A stretch of 60,000 bases of DNA from Takakia lepidozioides (lineage: Eukaryota; Streptophyta; Takakiopsida; Takakiales; Takakiaceae): positions 49,618,042 through 49,678,041 of the forward strand of contig CM060734.1 of the NCBI GenBank assembly GCA_030704615.1. The letters are read 5' to 3'. The notes beneath the pieces were generated by a model. It did no database searches. It was not told the DNA's origin and saw nothing but the letters and a program-made list of their open reading frames with translations. A program made the translations under genes and the position numbers. Of the stretch, positions 57,812-60,000 are shown one piece after another; within the stretch, counting starts at the first letter, position 1; each line of letters begins with the position of its first letter.

Positions 57812-57850
57812 TCTTAACTAACTAAGGAACAAACTTTAGTCTCGCCAAAC

Positions 57851-58494
57851 TGTCAAGGACGAGAACATAACTGAACACAAACAAGAGATCAGGCTAGAGG
57901 TACAAGACTAGACAAGAAGTCAAGGTCGGCGTGGCCGAATGCATGATGAGTAAATAAGAATCAAGATTATTTTTATGACAATGAACAAGAGTACAAGATA
58001 CTATAACACGACTTGAATACTGGAATGCTGGAAACTGGACTGGAGTACCAGATACTGGAAACTGGGCTAGAGTACTGGGAACTGGACTGGAGTACTGGGG
58101 ACTGGAAACAAAAGTAGCTTGAACTGATGTTGGCGAGACTGAAGAGTGTCCAATCTCGTCTCCTATATATACTGGCTACTAAGGAGCTTCCCTAAGAAGC
58201 TTCCCCTATGGAGGTTTCTTGATAGAGAAGTTTTCAAGATTAAACAAAGGTTTCTTGATGGAGAGGCTTCCTTAAACAAAGGAGGTATCTTTATGGAGAA
58301 GTTTCCTCCAAAGGAAGCTTCTTGAGTAGTTTTCCAAGTTACTCTTGGTAATTTGATAAACCCCCGGTAACTTGGTAAGTAATGGTAAATCATGGTACAT
58401 CATGGTAAATCATGATAAGTCATGGTAACTTCCAGTAACATGGTAACTTCTGGTATTTACTCCTGGTAAGTTCATATGGGCCATGTCCGTGACA
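57851..58494 (-). repeat. Gypsy LTR of copy 3 (its 5' LTR)
   Basis: The segment runs tgtcaaggacgag...gtccgtgaca on the plus strand, the reverse complement of the LTRs at 13620 and 47991, with TG...CA ends. The flanking ccaaac on its low side is the reverse complement of the gtttgg that follows the LTR in copy 2. It interrupts a different gypsy element at 58495. Confidence 0.9.
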
Positions 58495-59690
58495 TCTGAG
58501 ACTATTCGCAAATGTTGTTCAAGTTCTTCTTCTGTCGTAGAAAATATCAAGATGTCATCCATAAAGACGAGAAATTTTGCCAAGATATTTTTGAAACAAA
58601 CAATTCATCAAATGCGTGAACGTGGCCGAAGCATAATTCATAAGCCCAAAGGGTATTACTGTGTACTCATAGTGGCCAAAGCGTGAACGAATCCAGGTTT
58701 AGGTATATCTCAATCTTTAATTCGTATGTGGTGGTAACCTTATCGTAGATCAAAGTTTGAAAAAGACTTTACTACTATATAAATGATCTAATAGATCATC
58801 AATGCGGGAAAATAGATATTTATTCTTGATTGCCACTTTATTCATCTATGTACAGTCCACACACAGTCTCAACCCACCATCTTTCTTCTTTCTGAACATG
58901 ACACTGGACAGGAGTGCCCCAAGGCGACTTGCTAGCACGGACATATCTCTTCTCAAGCAAATCACTCAATTGCTTTTCAAGTTCTTCATTTTCTACAATT
59001 GAATGTCAATAGGGTGCTTGTGCAAATGGTACTGACTCAGTCATCAAGTCAATGACATGATCAATATCACGTACATGAGGCATCCTAGGGATTTCCTTAG
59101 GAAACATATCCCTATAATCGTTCAAGATTATTTTTGTCTTGACATGTACTTATATATTTTTAGTACAATGTCCTGACAGATTCTCATGCATACTTGAACA
59201 TTTCCATTGCGCGCATACCTTTTCATCTGAACTGCAGACATTAGGGGAACATTGGGGAGAGCTTGAGTACCTTTCAACTCAAAGGTTTTTCCAGAAGGTA
59301 AGGTACCGCTCACCAACCCACGCTTGCAAGCCATCATTGTGTCCATAGGGTCAAGCCATTACGTCCCAAAAATATAGTCATAGCTAGACTTCGAAATCTA
59401 TAGTCGTGTGCACACCTTGCATGATGATTGGTACGGCATAAATATGTCGCTAAGTGGTTTTTACTCTGCCATTTTGGTAGTAGGACTTAAGATGGTTGTA
59501 CCAGCTCCTCCTGAGATAACCTTAATTTGTCTGCAAAGGTTTTTGATAGCATGTTATGAGTGTTGCTCGTGTCAATCAACAACGTCATTGGTTTTTCCAC
59601 TACCTGTCCTTGGACTCGAATGACATTGTGATTATAAGCCACTTTCCCATCGACGACTACAGCTGAAACTCTCATGTTGGAACCTTTTCC
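58495..59690 (-). mobile_element. Second Ty3/gypsy family, protease and N-terminal reverse transcriptase
   Basis: On the minus strand the protease region opens near 59675 with VVEKPMTLLIDTSNTHNMLS, where DTS replaces the usual DTG/DSG at the active site, then RGLVSGTLPSGKTFELKGTQ near 59310. Reverse transcriptase follows with EKQLSDLLEKRYVRASKSPW near 58990-58930 and GHYEYTVIPFGLMN near 58680-58640. After a frameshift it continues FLVFMDDILIFSTTEEELEQ to about 58510. The LTR of copy 3 cuts it there. The sequence differs from copy 3 throughout, so it is another family. Confidence 0.85.
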
Positions 59691-60000
59691 AGCGATTCTA
59701 TTATGAGGTAATGGTTCATGAACCCGAGATTGGTCATGTCAAATTGCTGTTGTAAGTAGTGACTTTTTATCCACTCAAATTCCTTTATGATTGGGCCCAT
59801 TATCAACAGGTCATCAATGTACACAGTACCAACTTTTCACGATCATTGAGGTAATAAAGGTTATAATAAGCATTGCTACGTTGAAGACCTTGTGACTTAA
59901 GATAATTGTTTATCTTCTCGTATCCATGCCCTTGGTGCTTGCTTCAGCCCATATAATAAGGCCTTATTTAACCTGCACTTTGATCTCTTGTCCCATCACA
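59691..60000 (-). mobile_element. Ty1/copia reverse transcriptase fragment, runs off the window
   Basis: On the minus strand, in shifting frames, come CRLNKALLYGLKQAPRAW (near 59985-59925), VYIDDLLIMGP (near 59825-59793) and QFDMTNLGFMNHYL (near 59745-59700). These are copia reverse-transcriptase motifs, the second being the catalytic YxDD region in the form YIDD. Homology stops at about 59690 where the gypsy protease begins, so one element was broken by or joined to the other. The 5' part lies outside the window. Confidence 0.85.

Larger units (their letters stand above)
53590..57832 (-). mobile_element. Ty3/gypsy element internal region (copy 3)
   Basis: Read on the minus strand from its LTR: gag (57832-about 57060), zinc knuckle (about 56890), protease (about 56640), reverse transcriptase (about 56150-55280), RNase H (about 55260-54850) and integrase (about 54540-53590). 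This order, with integrase last, defines Ty3/gypsy. Stops and frameshifts occur in most domains. The gag start codon itself reads ATT (AAGATTGAAGACAC) where copies 1 and 2 have ATG. The element ends abruptly at about 53590 in the integrase C-terminal region, without a 3' LTR, at the border of the lysine-rich ORF. Confidence 0.92.

Noticed and set aside
1-60000. CRISPR arrays, operons, riboswitches or rRNA genes
   Set aside because: Nothing with regular spacers, bacterial gene packing or rRNA-like sequence was seen; the window is eukaryotic nuclear DNA.

Overview
The window looks like nuclear DNA of a land plant with a large, transposon-filled genome. The evidence is a split gene for a plant-type Sec1/KEULE secretory protein, a DEG7-type protease, an F-box/kelch-like gene, a DYW-type PPR fragment, a mannose-lectin gene, and many plant-type retroelements (Ty1/copia, Ty3/gypsy, LINEs) and DNA elements (CACTA, MULE/FAR1, a small inverted-repeat element). 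The large repeat-filled introns and the PPR and LINE types make me lean towards a fern or other non-seed vascular plant. That placement is inference.

Layout. 1-7,879: a decayed copia element (+), interrupted in its integrase by the 5' half of a C-rich LINE and closed by a 3' LTR. 8,736-9,200 (-): a small secreted GNA-type lectin, apparently intact, with a TATA box. 9,600-12,120 (+): the 3' half of a C-rich LINE with an unrecognised domain, RNase H, a CCHC finger and a PD-(D/E)XK-like nuclease. 12,121-13,222: a palindromic element, then an 845-bp non-autonomous CACTA element. 13,620-15,510: a gypsy LTR and gag with an inverted solo LTR of the same family lodged between them. 16,370-28,379 (-): a Sec1/KEULE gene whose exons I reconstructed by hand. 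Nearly all splice sites are clean, but one exon has an in-frame stop, one junction lacks a usable donor and one short exon could not be found. Its introns hold tandem repeats, microsatellites and copies of the small inverted-repeat element.

31,064-32,200 (-): a broken kelch-repeat gene. 32,976-33,960 (-): a LINE remnant. 35,497-38,799 (-): the best-preserved gene, a full-length DEG7 protease of 1,100 codons with no intron in the coding region. 38,800-43,000 has no recognised gene. 43,757-47,990 (+): a LINE (zinc-knuckle ORF1, endonuclease and start of the reverse transcriptase) cut by a gypsy LTR. 47,991-60,000 is a nest of retroelements. A gypsy LTR-gag (+) and a gypsy gag-pol with LTR (-) of the same family face each other around a 4-kb island containing a MULE/FAR1 transposase, a gypsy RNase H scrap, a PPR-DYW fragment and a lysine/alanine-rich ORF. 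Beyond them lie a second gypsy family and a copia fragment that runs off the window.

The only likely functional protein genes are DEG7 and the lectin, with the Sec1 gene uncertain. The most unusual signal is the C-rich LINE type. One copy shows an apurinic-type endonuclease start preceded by a decayed 2A-like motif. Another shows RNase H, CCHC and a restriction-like nuclease. Together they suggest a dual-endonuclease (Dualen/RandI-like) element.
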